64,000 bases of DNA from Pseudomonas fontis (GTDB taxonomy: Bacteria > Pseudomonadota > Gammaproteobacteria > Pseudomonadales > Pseudomonadaceae): assembly GCF_028656955.1 (NCBI RefSeq), contig NZ_JAMDGY010000029.1, forward strand, positions 29,003 through 93,002, given 5' to 3'. The notes beneath the pieces are model-generated. The model saw nothing but the letters and a program-made list of their open reading frames with translations. It ran no database searches and had not been told where the DNA came from. Below are positions 1-10,057 of the stretch, in pieces (the first letter of the stretch is position 1; each line of letters starts with the position of its first letter). Both the position numbers and the translations under genes were made by a program.

Positions 1-477
1 ATCAACGAGCATGTCTCCCGTAGATGCCCCCATAAACACTTTCACCCCAGCGACGCGACGAGGATCGAGTCCGGCAACGATATCCAGATTGTCTTTGCTC
101 ACGCCAAAATGAAAGCCATAGTTGGCTACTGAGGACGCAGCAGCCCGTGCCTTTTTGTCGTCAAGAGCGTCGACAGAAAGTGTCGCAGGATTGGTGTTTG
201 GCATGTCCATGAAACTGGTGATCCCACCTGCGACAGCGGCTCGCGATTCACTTGACATGGTCGCTTTATGTGAGGCGCCTGGCTCTCGAAAATGCACTTG
301 ATCGTCAATCATTCCGGGCACAAGCCAGCAACCTTGCGCATCGATTTCGACGGGTACGTTATGGCCACTGATGCTTCCGGCGATCTTCTCAATCCGACCG
401 TAGGCAATAAGAACGTCGGCATCGAAGACGTTGCCCTCGTTCACTAGCCGAGCATTTCTGATAAGAATGCGGCTCAT
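1..477 (-). CDS. pyrC: Dihydroorotase paralogue (PyrC2-like), C-terminus outside window
   Basis: Amidohydrolase-superfamily dihydroorotase, which interconverts carbamoyl-aspartate and dihydroorotate in pyrimidine synthesis. The visible 159 residues start [15 protein letters not shown] and carry the family signature [14 protein letters not shown], then [15 protein letters not shown] and [11 protein letters not shown], all typical of type I dihydroorotases. The usual metal motif HxH reads QVH here, a variant I associate with a PyrC subclass. The ATG at 477 overlaps the hisI stop in an ATGA, so the two are translationally coupled behind the Zur-type box at 910-929. Zur-controlled PyrC paralogues are known from Pseudomonas zinc clusters. 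Allantoinase or hydantoinase is less likely given the context. The gene continues beyond base 1. Confidence 0.88.
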   Translation of the reverse strand, partial: MSRILIRNARLVNEGNVFDADVLIAYGRIEKIAGSISGHNVPVEIDAQGCWLVPGMIDDQVHFREPGASHKATMSSESRAAVAGGITSFMDMPNTNPATLSVDALDDKKARAAASSVANYGFHFGVSKDNLDIVAGLDPRRVAGVKVFMGASTGDMLVD

Positions 478-887
478 GCTTCAGCCTCCCCTGGATTGCC
501 AGTCACCACCACCTCATCACCGTCGATTACGTTATAGAAACAGCTGCGACGACCCGTGTGACATGCAGCCCCGACCTGGTCTACGAGTAGCAGCAACGCG
601 TCCCCATCACAGTCCAAGCGAACCTCCTTAACGTGCTGAACATGCCCAGATGTCTCGCCCTTACGCCAGAGGCCCTGCCGAGAACGCGACCAGTAACAGG
701 CCCGACGGGTTTCCAAGGTTTCTCTGAGCGCATCTTCATTCATCCAGGCGAGCATCAGCACCTCACCGCTGTCATGCTGCAGCGCAATTGCAGCGACAAG
801 ACCTTGAGAGCTCCAGGGCACCTGGCTGAGCACGTCACTTAAAGCGAAGCGGCTTCCCGCCCCCGCCTGTTCAAGCTTGAGAAACAT
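474..887 (-). CDS. hisI: Phosphoribosyl-AMP cyclohydrolase paralogue HisI
   Basis: HisI hydrolyses phosphoribosyl-AMP in the third step of histidine synthesis. The 137 residues cover the whole single-domain family. The metal and active-site block [20 protein letters not shown], followed by TGRRSCFYN, keeps the Asp triad for magnesium and the Cys residues that bind zinc in the family. It is therefore not obviously a zinc-free version. It is first in a two-gene leftward operon with the dihydroorotase paralogue (4-base overlap). The start lies 22 bases from a Zur-type palindrome, so expression on zinc starvation is inferred. A housekeeping hisIE is expected elsewhere in the genome. Confidence 0.92.
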   Translation of the reverse strand: MFLKLEQAGAGSRFALSDVLSQVPWSSQGLVAAIALQHDSGEVLMLAWMNEDALRETLETRRACYWSRSRQGLWRKGETSGHVQHVKEVRLDCDGDALLLLVDQVGAACHTGRRSCFYNVIDGDEVVVTGNPGEAEA

Positions 888-909
888 GATCCGAGACCCA
901 AATCAAAAT

Positions 910-929
910 AGTTATGTTATAACGTATCA
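910..929. promoter_or_regulatory. Zur-type operator between hisI and the NTF2-like gene
   Basis: The 20-mer agttatgttataacgtatca has a GTTATAAC core at 916-923 and near-symmetrical flanks. It matches the gammaproteobacterial Zur box pattern and the other three boxes in this window. It lies 22 bases before hisI on the minus strand and 59 bases before the gene at 989 on the plus strand. One operator could therefore serve both divergent transcripts. Confidence 0.8.
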
Positions 930-988
930 TATATTTCTTCTAGCATGAGCATTTCACCTCCCAATTCAGACCCATGAGGTAAGCATTT

Positions 989-1426
989 ATGAGCGAAGCC
1001 CCTACCCTCTCCGTCAACACTGAAACGTACGCCGACACCGAGCTGGCCTGCCTCGCGGGAGCTAAAGCTGCCCTCTATCGGTGGGCGGCAACCGTCGCTA
1101 CTCGCGATGTCGACAAGATTCTTGAGCTCTACGCCGCAGATGCCATTCTGGTTCCTACACTGTCCAACCAGGTGCGTGATTGCGATGACAGTCGCCGGAA
1201 CTACTTCGAGAACTTCCTAGCCAACGATGGCCTTGTCTGCGACATCCAGGTCTTCAAAAAACGGGTAAGCCGAAAGCTGGGTACCGTGGTTGTCGGAGGG
1301 CTCTACACCTTCGTCTACCGGGATGGCGGCGAGCAGCGCGTTGTACCAGCGCGATTCCTTTTCACTTTTGAGCGCATCAACGACGAGTGGCTGATCACTG
1401 GCCATCACTCTTCGATCGAGGCTTGA
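989..1426 (+). CDS. NTF2-like (SgcJ/EcaC, DUF4440-type) protein
   Basis: A 145-residue cone-fold NTF2-like protein. The pattern of an N-terminal helix (LAGAKAALYRWAATVATRDVDKILELYAADAILVPTL), a middle segment and a C-terminal strand ending FTFERINDEWLITGHHSS is typical of the SgcJ/EcaC and CaMKII-association-domain families. These include small-molecule binding proteins and enzymes of mostly unknown reaction, and no catalytic role can be assigned here. It has no signal peptide, so it is probably cytoplasmic. It lies downstream of the divergent Zur-type box and 68 bases ahead of hemB, so co-expression with hemB under zinc limitation is likely. Confidence 0.75.
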   Translation: MSEAPTLSVNTETYADTELACLAGAKAALYRWAATVATRDVDKILELYAADAILVPTLSNQVRDCDDSRRNYFENFLANDGLVCDIQVFKKRVSRKLGTVVVGGLYTFVYRDGGEQRVVPARFLFTFERINDEWLITGHHSSIEA

Positions 1427-1494
1427 TCCAATCTGGGCTTATCCTTATAGGGATGAGCCTGTTCTTCTGATTGCTCGCTAATACAGACTGACTC

Positions 1495-2502
1495 ATGAAT
1501 CACTTTCCAGCACTAGGAAGCTATCCTGCCGCACGTCTTCGTCGTAACCGTGCTGACGATTGGACGCGTCGGCTGGTAGCTGAAAACACGCTGTCCGTAA
1601 ACGATCTGATATGGCCCATTTTTCTAAAAGAAGGTGTGGGTCGAAATGAACCCGTGAGCTCGATGCCTGGCCAGCTAAGGGTGAGCCTCAACGAACTCAT
1701 TGACCATGTCGGGCGAGCCGTGGAGCTCGGAATTCCCGCTATCGCGCTGTTTCCGGCGACATCACCAGAGCGAAAAGATAGCGAAGGCAGCGAAGCGCTT
1801 AATCCGGACAACCTGGTCTGCAAGGCAGCCAGATTACTGAAGTCGACCTTCCCTACACTCGGCCTGATTGGCGACGTAGCCTTGGATCCCTACACCGACC
1901 ATGGTCACGATGGCGTGCTGCGCAAGGGTTTGGTCGCAAATGATGAAAGCCTGGAGCTTCTGGCGTGCCAGGCTATTGTGCAGGCACAGGCTGGCATCGA
2001 CACGCTCGCGCCTTCGGACATGATGGATGGACGCATCGGCGTATTGAGATCAGCCCTGGACGCAGCAGATCTCAAAGACGTACGGCTCATGTCCTATGCG
2101 GCCAAGTATGCCTCTGGATTTTACGGGCCCTTCAGAGATGCCCTCGGCTCCTCTGGAGCACTGAAAGGCGATAAGCGCACTTACCAGATGGATCCCGCAA
2201 ACAGCGACGAGGCCCTGCGAGAGGTTGCTCTGGATCTTCAAGAAGGTGCGGACATGGTCATGGTCAAACCAGGTATGCCTTATCTAGACATCATTCAGCG
2301 CGTCAAGGCGACATTCGCCGTTCCGACCTTTGCCTATCAGGTAAGTGGTGAATATTCGATGCTCAAGGGCGCCATTGATCATGGATGGCTGGATCCGGAC
2401 AAAGTCATCCTGGAGTCCTTGCTGGCGTTTAAGCGAGCCGGCTGCAGTGGCGTACTCACCTACTTTGCCATCGAGGCCGCTCAGCGATTGAACCGTGGCT
2501 GA
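1495..2502 (+). CDS. hemB: Delta-aminolevulinic acid dehydratase paralogue
   Basis: Porphobilinogen synthase condenses two 5-aminolevulinate molecules in haem synthesis. All 335 residues are present. The Schiff-base lysine regions are visible as AAKYASGFYGPFRDA and MVMVKPGMPYLDI. The metal-site segment reads DVALDPYTDHGHDGV, with Asp where zinc enzymes have a Cys triad, so this is the magnesium-type, zinc-independent form. Pseudomonas housekeeping HemB is generally of this type as well, so zinc avoidance alone may not explain the duplication. It follows the NTF2-like gene and precedes a convergent hairpin. Confidence 0.93.
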   Translation: MNHFPALGSYPAARLRRNRADDWTRRLVAENTLSVNDLIWPIFLKEGVGRNEPVSSMPGQLRVSLNELIDHVGRAVELGIPAIALFPATSPERKDSEGSEALNPDNLVCKAARLLKSTFPTLGLIGDVALDPYTDHGHDGVLRKGLVANDESLELLACQAIVQAQAGIDTLAPSDMMDGRIGVLRSALDAADLKDVRLMSYAAKYASGFYGPFRDALGSSGALKGDKRTYQMDPANSDEALREVALDLQEGADMVMVKPGMPYLDIIQRVKATFAVPTFAYQVSGEYSMLKGAIDHGWLDPDKVILESLLAFKRAGCSGVLTYFAIEAAQRLNRG

Positions 2503-2510
2503 CATCACGA

Positions 2511-2545
2511 TCTCGCGACGCTGAGCAGGCTGCAGCGTCGCGAGA
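2511..2545. terminator. Hairpin between convergent hemB and amidase genes
   Basis: A perfect 13-base inverted repeat (2511-2523 with 2533-2545) encloses a 9-base loop in the 55-base gap between the two converging stop codons. It is GC-rich but has no T tract on either side. A bidirectional stop or mRNA 3' stabiliser is the likely role. Confidence 0.55.
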
Positions 2546-2557
2546 GTGCGCTATCCC

Positions 2558-3757
2558 TCAGGCTGTTTCGGCTCTGGCCTGAGAGGCGATCAGGCTGCCT
2601 GGTGGTGGCTGCTGCCGGAAATAGCTATCCACCCCCGCGAAAATCGCATCGGCAATTTTGCGCTGGTGACGTGTATCGTGCAGCCGTCGACAGTCCCTGA
2701 CGTTGGAGATGAAACCTGTTTCGACCAGAATTGATGGTATGGCGGCAGACTTGAGTACCGCGAACCCAGCCTGCTCAACCTTCGACTGATGCAGCCCCGA
2801 GACCTGTCCCAACTGCGAAAGCACCTGATGCCCAAGATCCAAACTGGTTGAAATGGTGGCATTCATCGACATGTCGAGCAGTACACCCGCAACCATCGGG
2901 TCTTCTTTCCTTAGCTTCACGGCCAAGCCCCCACCGACAGAATCAGCCCCGTTTTCTCGCTGAGCCATCCAACGCGCCATTGAAGAACTGGCGCCATTCT
3001 GCGAAAGCGCAAAGACAGATGCCCCTGATGCGGTAAGTCTTGGGGCTGCATCAGCATGAACAGAAACTAACAGGTCAGCGTTCAGACGCTGTGCCACCTC
3101 TGCTCGCTTGCGTAGCGGAATGAAGATATCGCCGGAGCGCACGAGCCGAGCCTTGTAACCCTTTTGGGCATCAATTCGTTTAGCCAGCAGCGTAGCGATC
3201 TGCAGTGCAACAATCTTCTCCTGCTCCCCTTTTGCACCAACCGCACCCGGGTCTTTGCCGCCATGTCCCGCATCAATGACTACCAGGAGGTCTCGGTTGA
3301 CCTTCCCCTTTGCTTGTACCGGTGATTGCTGAGTAGCAGCTGCGACAACGCTTCCCCTGACAGGTAGATCAGGAAGAAGCAGCTCCAACTTACGGCCATT
3401 GCCTGAGATAGGTCGAAGCTCCCCTTGGATACCTGACTTGGCCAGATCCAGGACAATTCTCAGATCCCCCGTGGGTGTTTTCCCGCTACGCACAGCGCGG
3501 ATCGATGTACCGTCGAGCAAGAGACCGTCCAGCGTCGTATCAAGTGCAGCTTGCTGAAGATCAAGTACCAAGCGCGGTGGAGAATCCAAACTCAAGCTGT
3601 TCGCAATCACCGGGCCGCTCAGGTCAAGCAGAAGCTTGGTAGATCCCCCCGAGCGAACGACGCTCACCCGCCGAACTGCCTGGGATGCCTGCGCAGCAAA
3701 CGAGGCCGGCAGCGCTAGACCAGCCAAGATAAATTTCAACAAGCTACGTCTGTCCAT
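2558..3757 (-). CDS. N-acetylmuramoyl-L-alanine amidase (AmiC-like), Tat-exported
   Basis: This amidase cleaves the bond between muramic acid and the stem peptide during cell separation. The N-terminus MDRRSLLKFILAGLALPASF is a twin-arginine signal. It is followed by an AMIN-type targeting domain (about residues 30-130) and an Amidase_3 domain with zinc ligands in VIDAGHGGKDPG, the Glu of KGEQEKIV, SVHADA and the catalytic Glu of LVETGFISN. The ATG at 3757 is chosen because GGAAGG lies just upstream and it begins the Tat signal; a start at 3772 would add five residues. It is divergent from zur with a Zur-type box between. Zur-controlled amidases are known in Pseudomonas. The domain still carries zinc ligands. 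Confidence 0.88.
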   Translation of the reverse strand: MDRRSLLKFILAGLALPASFAAQASQAVRRVSVVRSGGSTKLLLDLSGPVIANSLSLDSPPRLVLDLQQAALDTTLDGLLLDGTSIRAVRSGKTPTGDLRIVLDLAKSGIQGELRPISGNGRKLELLLPDLPVRGSVVAAATQQSPVQAKGKVNRDLLVVIDAGHGGKDPGAVGAKGEQEKIVALQIATLLAKRIDAQKGYKARLVRSGDIFIPLRKRAEVAQRLNADLLVSVHADAAPRLTASGASVFALSQNGASSSMARWMAQRENGADSVGGGLAVKLRKEDPMVAGVLLDMSMNATISTSLDLGHQVLSQLGQVSGLHQSKVEQAGFAVLKSAAIPSILVETGFISNVRDCRRLHDTRHQRKIADAIFAGVDSYFRQQPPPGSLIASQARAETA

Positions 3758-3875
3758 ACACCTTCCGCACATTCAAAAATTTCCGCCGGCCAGACAGAAT
3801 CTCGGCATTTCATACGCCTTCACCCGCCCGGAACCCTGACACGCCCTCGCGACTTTTTTGTGGCGCGCCCACAAA

Positions 3876-3895
3876 TGTTACGTTATAACATGCCA
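3876..3895. promoter_or_regulatory. Zur-type operator between amidase and zur
   Basis: The 20-mer tgttacgttataacatgcca has its GTTATAAC core at 3882-3889. It lies 46 bases before the zur start, so it implies autoregulation, and 118 bases before the amidase start. Confidence 0.78.
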
Positions 3896-3941
3896 AATAT
3901 AGATATTCAGACTCAAGTTTCACGTTCGACAGGGGGGCCGC

Positions 3942-4343
3942 ATGCAATTGACCACTAATCAGCAACGGGTGCTGGCAACCCTTCAGCAGTCGAGCAGGCC
4001 GCTGAGCGCATACAAGATTCTTGAACGCTTGAAGAGCGAGGGTTTCAAGGCGCCCACCCAGATTTACCGAGCACTCGGTTGTCTCGCCGAACGTGGTTTG
4101 GTGCATCGCCTGGAATCTCTGAATGCCTATGTGAGATGTGCTCCCCCTTCCACCGAGCAAGGTGTAAGGGCGTTTGCAATCTGCGACTCATGCGGCCACG
4201 TCGATGAGTTCATCGTCCCATCGCTCAACCGGTACCTCGGCACCTGGATGAAGCAAAACGTATTTTCCCTGGGCAGCTCAACCATAGAGCTTCATGGGAA
4301 ATGCGCGACTTGTAGCAAGCTCGATCGCACCTCCGACAGTTAG
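3942..4343 (+). CDS. zur: Zinc uptake regulator Zur (Fur family)
   Basis: A Fur-family zinc-sensing repressor of 133 residues. The N-terminal winged-helix DNA-binding domain (about 1-75, with PTQIYRALGCLAERGLVHRL) is followed by a dimerisation domain. That domain carries two CxxC pairs, CDSC near residue 85 and CATC near 125, which form the structural zinc site. Zur rather than Fur is chosen because of the zinc-cluster context and the four Zur-type boxes nearby. The start has a strong purine-rich site (aggggggcc) eight bases before. It heads the run zur to thrS. Confidence 0.92.
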   Translation: MQLTTNQQRVLATLQQSSRPLSAYKILERLKSEGFKAPTQIYRALGCLAERGLVHRLESLNAYVRCAPPSTEQGVRAFAICDSCGHVDEFIVPSLNRYLGTWMKQNVFSLGSSTIELHGKCATCSKLDRTSDS

Positions 4344-4391
4344 CACCGACGAGTCCCTTATTTTCGTCACCCTTTTCCGTGAGACCTCCTG

Positions 4392-5603
<1,212 letters not shown>

Positions 5604-5655
5604 ATTGAAAGAGCCCTCCTGTCATGGGAGGGCCAGACACCTGCGGACATACCAA

Positions 5656-6576
5656 ATGAGTGCACAACTACCCGACGTTTCCGTCACCGATCTTGCCCCG
5701 ACCCTTGGCCCCCTGGAATGGGTTGGCATGCAAGGCATCGACATACCGGTGACGATTGACGAAGCGGGCTATCACCGCGAGCTTCATGCCAGAGCGGACG
5801 TACAAGTCGACCTACCTGCACCCCAAGTCAAGGGCATCCACATGTCCCGGCTCTATCGCCTACTGGACAGCTGGGGAGAAGGTCATCACATCTCACCACC
5901 GCATGTTCGCGAGTTGCTCAGCAGCATGATCGAAAGCCATCACGATTGTGATAGCCGAAGCGCTCGCCTTCAGCTGGACTTTGATCTCCTCGTGCGCCGA
6001 CCGGCACTAGTCACCGAGGGTTTGTCTGGCTGGAAATCGTACCCAGTGAACGTTAATGCGTCCTTGGTAGAGGGCGCGTTTTCCTTGAGCGTTGAAGCCA
6101 CGATCGGCTACTCATCGACGTGCCCCTGTTCAGCGGCATTGTCGCGTCAGCTAGTCGAAGAAAGCTTCCTGAAAGCGTTCACAAATCAGTCCGCAGTTGA
6201 ACCCGCGATCGTGGCGCAATGGCTGCGTGCAAACGCATCCATAGCAACTCCACATAGCCAGCGGAGCGAGGCGCGTGTCTCTGTCTTAATTGATCAACAA
6301 GCTGCCAATTTGGGCCTCCTCTCGTTGATCAACTCGGTAGAAAATGCGCTGGGTACGCCGGTGCAGACCGCGGTGAAACGAGCCGACGAACAAGCCTTCG
6401 CAGCACTGAATGGTCAGAACCTCATGTTCGTAGAAGATGCCGCACGGCGGATTCGTGCAGCCCTTTCGAACTACCGAGCCCCAAGAGTCCACGTCAGACA
6501 CTTGGAAAGCCTGCACCCTCATGACGCTGCTGCGTGGTCTGCTCCTCACCGACATGAGGCTGATCATGGGAAGTGA
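5656..6576 (+). CDS. folE2: GTP cyclohydrolase IB (FolE2)
   Basis: Converts GTP to dihydroneopterin triphosphate for folate and queuosine synthesis. It is the metal-promiscuous type IB enzyme that replaces zinc-dependent FolE in zinc starvation. The 306-residue frame contains the FolE2 signature [19 protein letters not shown] with the metal-binding Cys, and RDxVVRR-like segment [12 protein letters not shown]. The start [12 protein letters not shown] at 5656 is chosen over the upstream frame start because family homology begins there. The ribosome site is weak (ctgcggacat). The C-terminal end overlaps the next COG0523 gene by 11 bases. Confidence 0.93.
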   Translation: MSAQLPDVSVTDLAPTLGPLEWVGMQGIDIPVTIDEAGYHRELHARADVQVDLPAPQVKGIHMSRLYRLLDSWGEGHHISPPHVRELLSSMIESHHDCDSRSARLQLDFDLLVRRPALVTEGLSGWKSYPVNVNASLVEGAFSLSVEATIGYSSTCPCSAALSRQLVEESFLKAFTNQSAVEPAIVAQWLRANASIATPHSQRSEARVSVLIDQQAANLGLLSLINSVENALGTPVQTAVKRADEQAFAALNGQNLMFVEDAARRIRAALSNYRAPRVHVRHLESLHPHDAAAWSAPHRHEADHGK

Positions 6577-7693
6577 ATCGCAGCGTTCGCTGATCCCCGT
6601 CACGCTGCTGACTGGATTCCTGGGCAGCGGCAAAACGACATTGCTAAACCAGCTGGTGAGGCAGCCGGCGTTTGCCAACACGCTGATCATCATCAACGAA
6701 TTTGGTGAGATGGCTCTCGACCATCTTCTGGTTACCCACAGTAACGAGAACATCGTCATGGAAATGGGCAGCGGCTGCGTCTGCTGCACCATTCGCGGAG
6801 ACCTTGTCCAGACGTTGCGAGACATCACATGGCGTTTCTCGCGGGAGGGGAACCGCCAGTTTGACCGTGTACTGATCGAAACGACCGGCTTGGCCGATCC
6901 TGCACCGATCATCCACACGCTCATGACGCATGCCCAAATTGCGCCAAAATATCGACTTGATGGTGTAGTTGCGACAGTAGACCTGGCCACCGGAATGGGA
7001 ACGCTTGATGGTCATCAGGAGGCGATCAAGCAAGCAGCCATGGCTGACGTGCTGCTGCTCACCAAAGGTGACCTCGTGATTCCAGAACACAGGGCCGATC
7101 TGCTTGAGCGGCTCGCCGACATCAACCCGGCAGCACCTCGTTGGGAAATCCAGAACGGCGAGCTGCAGGCTGAGAAGATTCTCGGTTTGGGCCTGTTCAC
7201 CCACGAGGGTAAGTCGCCCGATGTTGAAGGCTGGTTAAAGGAGCACGCGTACCAGATCACCTCTGCCCCTAAATTCCAAGTCGCACCTCAGCCTGAGAAC
7301 AGTATGAATCGAGGGCTGTTCTCTGCGGGCTTGCGAGCACCGCAGCAGGACGTAAACCGCCACGGCGACCGAATTCGTGCGTTCTGCTTCACCATCGACA
7401 ACCCCATCAGTGAGCTTGCTTTGGAATGCTGGCTTGAGGTGTTAATGACCTTGCTGGGAAGCAACATCCTCCGGGTTAAAGGCATCCTCAACATTGAGGG
7501 ACGAGACACGCCTATCGCCCTGCATGGCGTGCAGCACATCTTCCATCCGTCCGCGCCTCTTCCTGCCTGGCCGACTGACGACCGGCGTTCCCGCTTGGTC
7601 TTCATCACTCAAGACGTAACACGAGAGATGATCGAGGCGACGTTCAGAGCCTTTAAAGACAAAGCAGGACATATCGAAGGCATCAGCGTATGA
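6566..7693 (+). CDS. Second COG0523 GTPase (YjiA-like)
   Basis: A second G3E GTPase, distinct from the one at 4392. With the start at 6566, preceded by tgagg seven bases away, it has 375 residues. Motifs are GFLGSGKTT near residue 17-25, [10 protein letters not shown], CxCC in GSGCVCCTI (Cys 71, 73, 74) and a guanine motif LLTKGDL, in which Thr replaces the usual Asn as in many COG0523 members. The C-terminal CobW_C region is present. It overlaps folE2 at its start, and its stop overlaps cysS in ATGA, so it is translationally coupled. A separate client from the first GTPase is inferred, possibly one of the adjacent enzymes. Confidence 0.87.
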   Translation: MGSESQRSLIPVTLLTGFLGSGKTTLLNQLVRQPAFANTLIIINEFGEMALDHLLVTHSNENIVMEMGSGCVCCTIRGDLVQTLRDITWRFSREGNRQFDRVLIETTGLADPAPIIHTLMTHAQIAPKYRLDGVVATVDLATGMGTLDGHQEAIKQAAMADVLLLTKGDLVIPEHRADLLERLADINPAAPRWEIQNGELQAEKILGLGLFTHEGKSPDVEGWLKEHAYQITSAPKFQVAPQPENSMNRGLFSAGLRAPQQDVNRHGDRIRAFCFTIDNPISELALECWLEVLMTLLGSNILRVKGILNIEGRDTPIALHGVQHIFHPSAPLPAWPTDDRRSRLVFITQDVTREMIEATFRAFKDKAGHIEGISV

Positions 7694-9105
7694 GGTCGAG
7701 CATTCTCCTTCACAACACCCTCACCCGCCAGAAAGAAGCGTTGCGCACAGAGCAGCCTGATCGGGTGACCATGTATGTATGCGGCCCTACCGTCTACAAC
7801 TACGCGCACATCGGGAATGCCAGACCTGCAGTTGTCTTCGACATCCTTGCCAGAGTGCTGCGCCACGAATTTAACGAGGTCGTTTACGCGCGAAATTTCA
7901 CGGACGTGGACGACAAGATCAATGCGGCAGCAATCGCGTCAGGCTCTCCCATAGCGGACATCACTAGCCGCTTCATTGATGCCTACCATGAAGACATGGC
8001 AGCCCTTGGAGTCGCCTCGCCCGACCTGGAGCCACGTGTTACCGACCATATTTCAGAGATCATCGCGCTGATCAAACGACTCGTTGATCGCGGCCATGCC
8101 TACGTCGAGCAAGAGCATGTGCTCTTCCATGTCCCCTCGTACCCCGCATACGGCCACCTATCAGGGCGTTCACCCAAAGACATGTTGGCGGGGGCAAGGG
8201 TCGAGGTAGCTCCCTATAAGCGCAGCCCTTTGGACTTCGTTCTCTGGAAACCTTCGACATCTGAAATGCCCGGCTGGAGCAGCCCTTGGGGGCGAGGTAG
8301 ACCAGGATGGCATGTAGAGTGCTCTGCCATGATTGGTCGACACCTGGGCCATACCATCGACATTCATGGTGGAGGCCAAGACCTCATTTTCCCTCACCAC
8401 GAGAATGAGATTGCTCAGGGCGCTTGTGCGAACGGCACACTTTACTGCCGCACGTGGGTGCACAACAGCTTCGTTACCGTCGATGGGCAGAAGATGTCCA
8501 AATCACTGGGCAACGTATTGCTAGTCCGAGACCTGCTTGCTCAGGCACCTGGAGAAGCGATTCGATTTGCGCTGCTGTCTACCCACTACCGCCGCCCAAT
8601 GGACTGGAATACGCAGCGCCTGCAGTCTGCTGTCCAAACCCTGATTCGGTTCTATACCTCCCTGTCGAAGGTCAGTTCGCTGGCCGCCCCTGCTGATGTG
8701 GTGCCGGACGACCAAGTGCTGAATTCGCTGAAGAATGACTTGGGCGTGACCGAGGCACTGGCCCGGCTGCATGTAATCAGGGCGGAGCTTGATCAGGCGG
8801 AGACAGATGAAATGCGGTCGCTCAGTAAAGCACGGCTGCTCAAATCTGCTGGACTGCTCGGCCTACTGCAGCAAGAGCCTCACGCCGCCCTCGCTGCCTT
8901 GAGCCCCCCAGTAGCGCCTTTGGAACAACCGCTGAGTCATCGACAGCATCTTGAGTCATTGCTGGAAGCAAGAAACAAAGCACGTAGTGCGCGCGACTTC
9001 GCGAGAGCCGACGCTTTGCGTGACGAGTTGCTAGAAGCTGGCTTCAGCATCGAGGACAGCCCAGAAGGCTCCAAGCTGCGCCCGGCAGCAAGGAGCGTGA
9101 TATGA
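7690..9105 (+). CDS. cysS: Cysteinyl-tRNA synthetase paralogue
   Basis: Class I aminoacyl-tRNA synthetase that charges tRNA-Cys. The 471 residues carry the HIGH-type motif HIGNARP, the KMSKS loop KMSKSLGN, and a C-terminal anticodon-binding region. The zinc ligands of the classical enzyme are retained: the Cys of YVCGPTVYN, the Cys of WHVECSAM and the His/Glu of [10 protein letters not shown]. This is a Zur-cluster paralogue that has not lost zinc binding by sequence. The start ATG overlaps the previous stop by four bases, and its stop overlaps yidD. A housekeeping cysS is expected elsewhere. Confidence 0.93.
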   Translation: MRSSILLHNTLTRQKEALRTEQPDRVTMYVCGPTVYNYAHIGNARPAVVFDILARVLRHEFNEVVYARNFTDVDDKINAAAIASGSPIADITSRFIDAYHEDMAALGVASPDLEPRVTDHISEIIALIKRLVDRGHAYVEQEHVLFHVPSYPAYGHLSGRSPKDMLAGARVEVAPYKRSPLDFVLWKPSTSEMPGWSSPWGRGRPGWHVECSAMIGRHLGHTIDIHGGGQDLIFPHHENEIAQGACANGTLYCRTWVHNSFVTVDGQKMSKSLGNVLLVRDLLAQAPGEAIRFALLSTHYRRPMDWNTQRLQSAVQTLIRFYTSLSKVSSLAAPADVVPDDQVLNSLKNDLGVTEALARLHVIRAELDQAETDEMRSLSKARLLKSAGLLGLLQQEPHAALAALSPPVAPLEQPLSHRQHLESLLEARNKARSARDFARADALRDELLEAGFSIEDSPEGSKLRPAARSVI

Positions 9106-9356
9106 AGCGATGGCCGAACGCGATCTTGATTGCATTGGTGCGCGGCTACCAACTGTTCATCAGCCCAGCCTTAGGCAATCGATGCCGATTTCACCCTTCA
9201 TGCTCCCAGTACTCGATAGAAGCACTGCGAACTCATGGCGCGCTGATGGGCAGCTGGTTGACGCTACGCCGGCTCTTGCGTTGCCACCCACTGCATCCCG
9301 GTGGATTTGACCCTGTACCGTCGAAAGGCAGCAAAGAAAAAGGTGGTTCATGCTGA
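9102..9356 (+). CDS. yidD: YidD-family membrane protein insertion efficiency factor
   Basis: A small 84-residue YidD/DUF37 protein, normally encoded beside rnpA and yidC to aid inner-membrane protein insertion. The signature [20 protein letters not shown], then [13 protein letters not shown], is unmistakable, with an amphipathic N-terminal helix and the conserved Cys pair. It overlaps cysS by ATGA and queD by seven bases. Its presence in a zinc-starvation operon rather than beside rnpA suggests a second copy. What zinc limitation has to do with membrane insertion is not evident. Confidence 0.92.
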   Translation: MKRWPNAILIALVRGYQLFISPALGNRCRFHPSCSQYSIEALRTHGALMGSWLTLRRLLRCHPLHPGGFDPVPSKGSKEKGGSC

Positions 9357-9943
9357 TCCGTAAGCTATTCAAATTCGAGAATGCGCACATCGTGCGAGGC
9401 TGCAGCACCCGTCGCTGCTCTCACTCGATTCATGGGCACTCCTACAAAGTGGAGCTGCTCTTGCAAGCTGACGCCCTGGATCACGGGCAGATGGTGTATG
9501 ACTTTGGGCTGCTTAAAGGGGACGTTCGTGAATTGATCGACGCCTTCGATCACGCCGTCGCGATCTGGTCACAGGATGATCCTGATTACATTGCGTCCAT
9601 TCGCAGGCATTCAGAGCGCTGGGTACTCATCCCCGTGTCACCGAGTGCTGAGCAGTTCTCCAGATTGATCTTCCGCTTGGTGGAAGCCGCCTTGGAGAAC
9701 ACCGAAATGAAGAGCGGTGAATCCGGCGTTCAGCTCCACTCTGTGATCGTGCACGAAACCGAGACGGGGTATGCGCAGTGCTTCCGCGAGGATGTTGTGA
9801 ACCCCCGTATGGGCTTGATTGACCTCGACCTCATTGAGTTCTCTCCCGCGATCACTGCCCAGTGGACTGACCCCAAGCTGTACGAACGGGTGAAGTCGAA
9901 GCCCACCATGATCCAGACCGAGCTGGAAGGTTTGTGTAGCTGA
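9350..9943 (+). CDS. queD: 6-pyruvoyl-tetrahydropterin synthase/QueD-like protein
   Basis: Member of the PTPS/QueD fold that converts dihydroneopterin triphosphate to a carboxy- or pyruvoyl-tetrahydropterin, the step after FolE2 in queuosine synthesis. Metal-binding His residues appear in ENAHIV and in HGHSYKVE. A catalytic-type FDHAVAI and a terminal [11 protein letters not shown] segment are also present. At 197 residues it is much longer than the usual 120-residue QueD. The Cys before HGH is four residues away (CSHSIHGH) instead of the usual three. Substrate is therefore uncertain. It follows yidD with a seven-base overlap and is part of the zur operon. Confidence 0.8.
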   Translation: MLIRKLFKFENAHIVRGCSTRRCSHSIHGHSYKVELLLQADALDHGQMVYDFGLLKGDVRELIDAFDHAVAIWSQDDPDYIASIRRHSERWVLIPVSPSAEQFSRLIFRLVEAALENTEMKSGESGVQLHSVIVHETETGYAQCFREDVVNPRMGLIDLDLIEFSPAITAQWTDPKLYERVKSKPTMIQTELEGLCS

Positions 9944-10057
9944 TGCCCTGCGGGAGTAGCCGTACTCGCTGCTAGAACTTGCAGCCCACTCAATTTATGA
10001 CCAGGGCGTCCGCTAGCGGACGACCCACAGTATTTTAAGATCGAGAAGCCTGTGACG

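Noticed and set aside
10008..10021. Perfect 14-base palindrome before thrS
   Set aside because: It does not match the Zur box, has no loop for a good hairpin, and is not repeated elsewhere; it could be chance.
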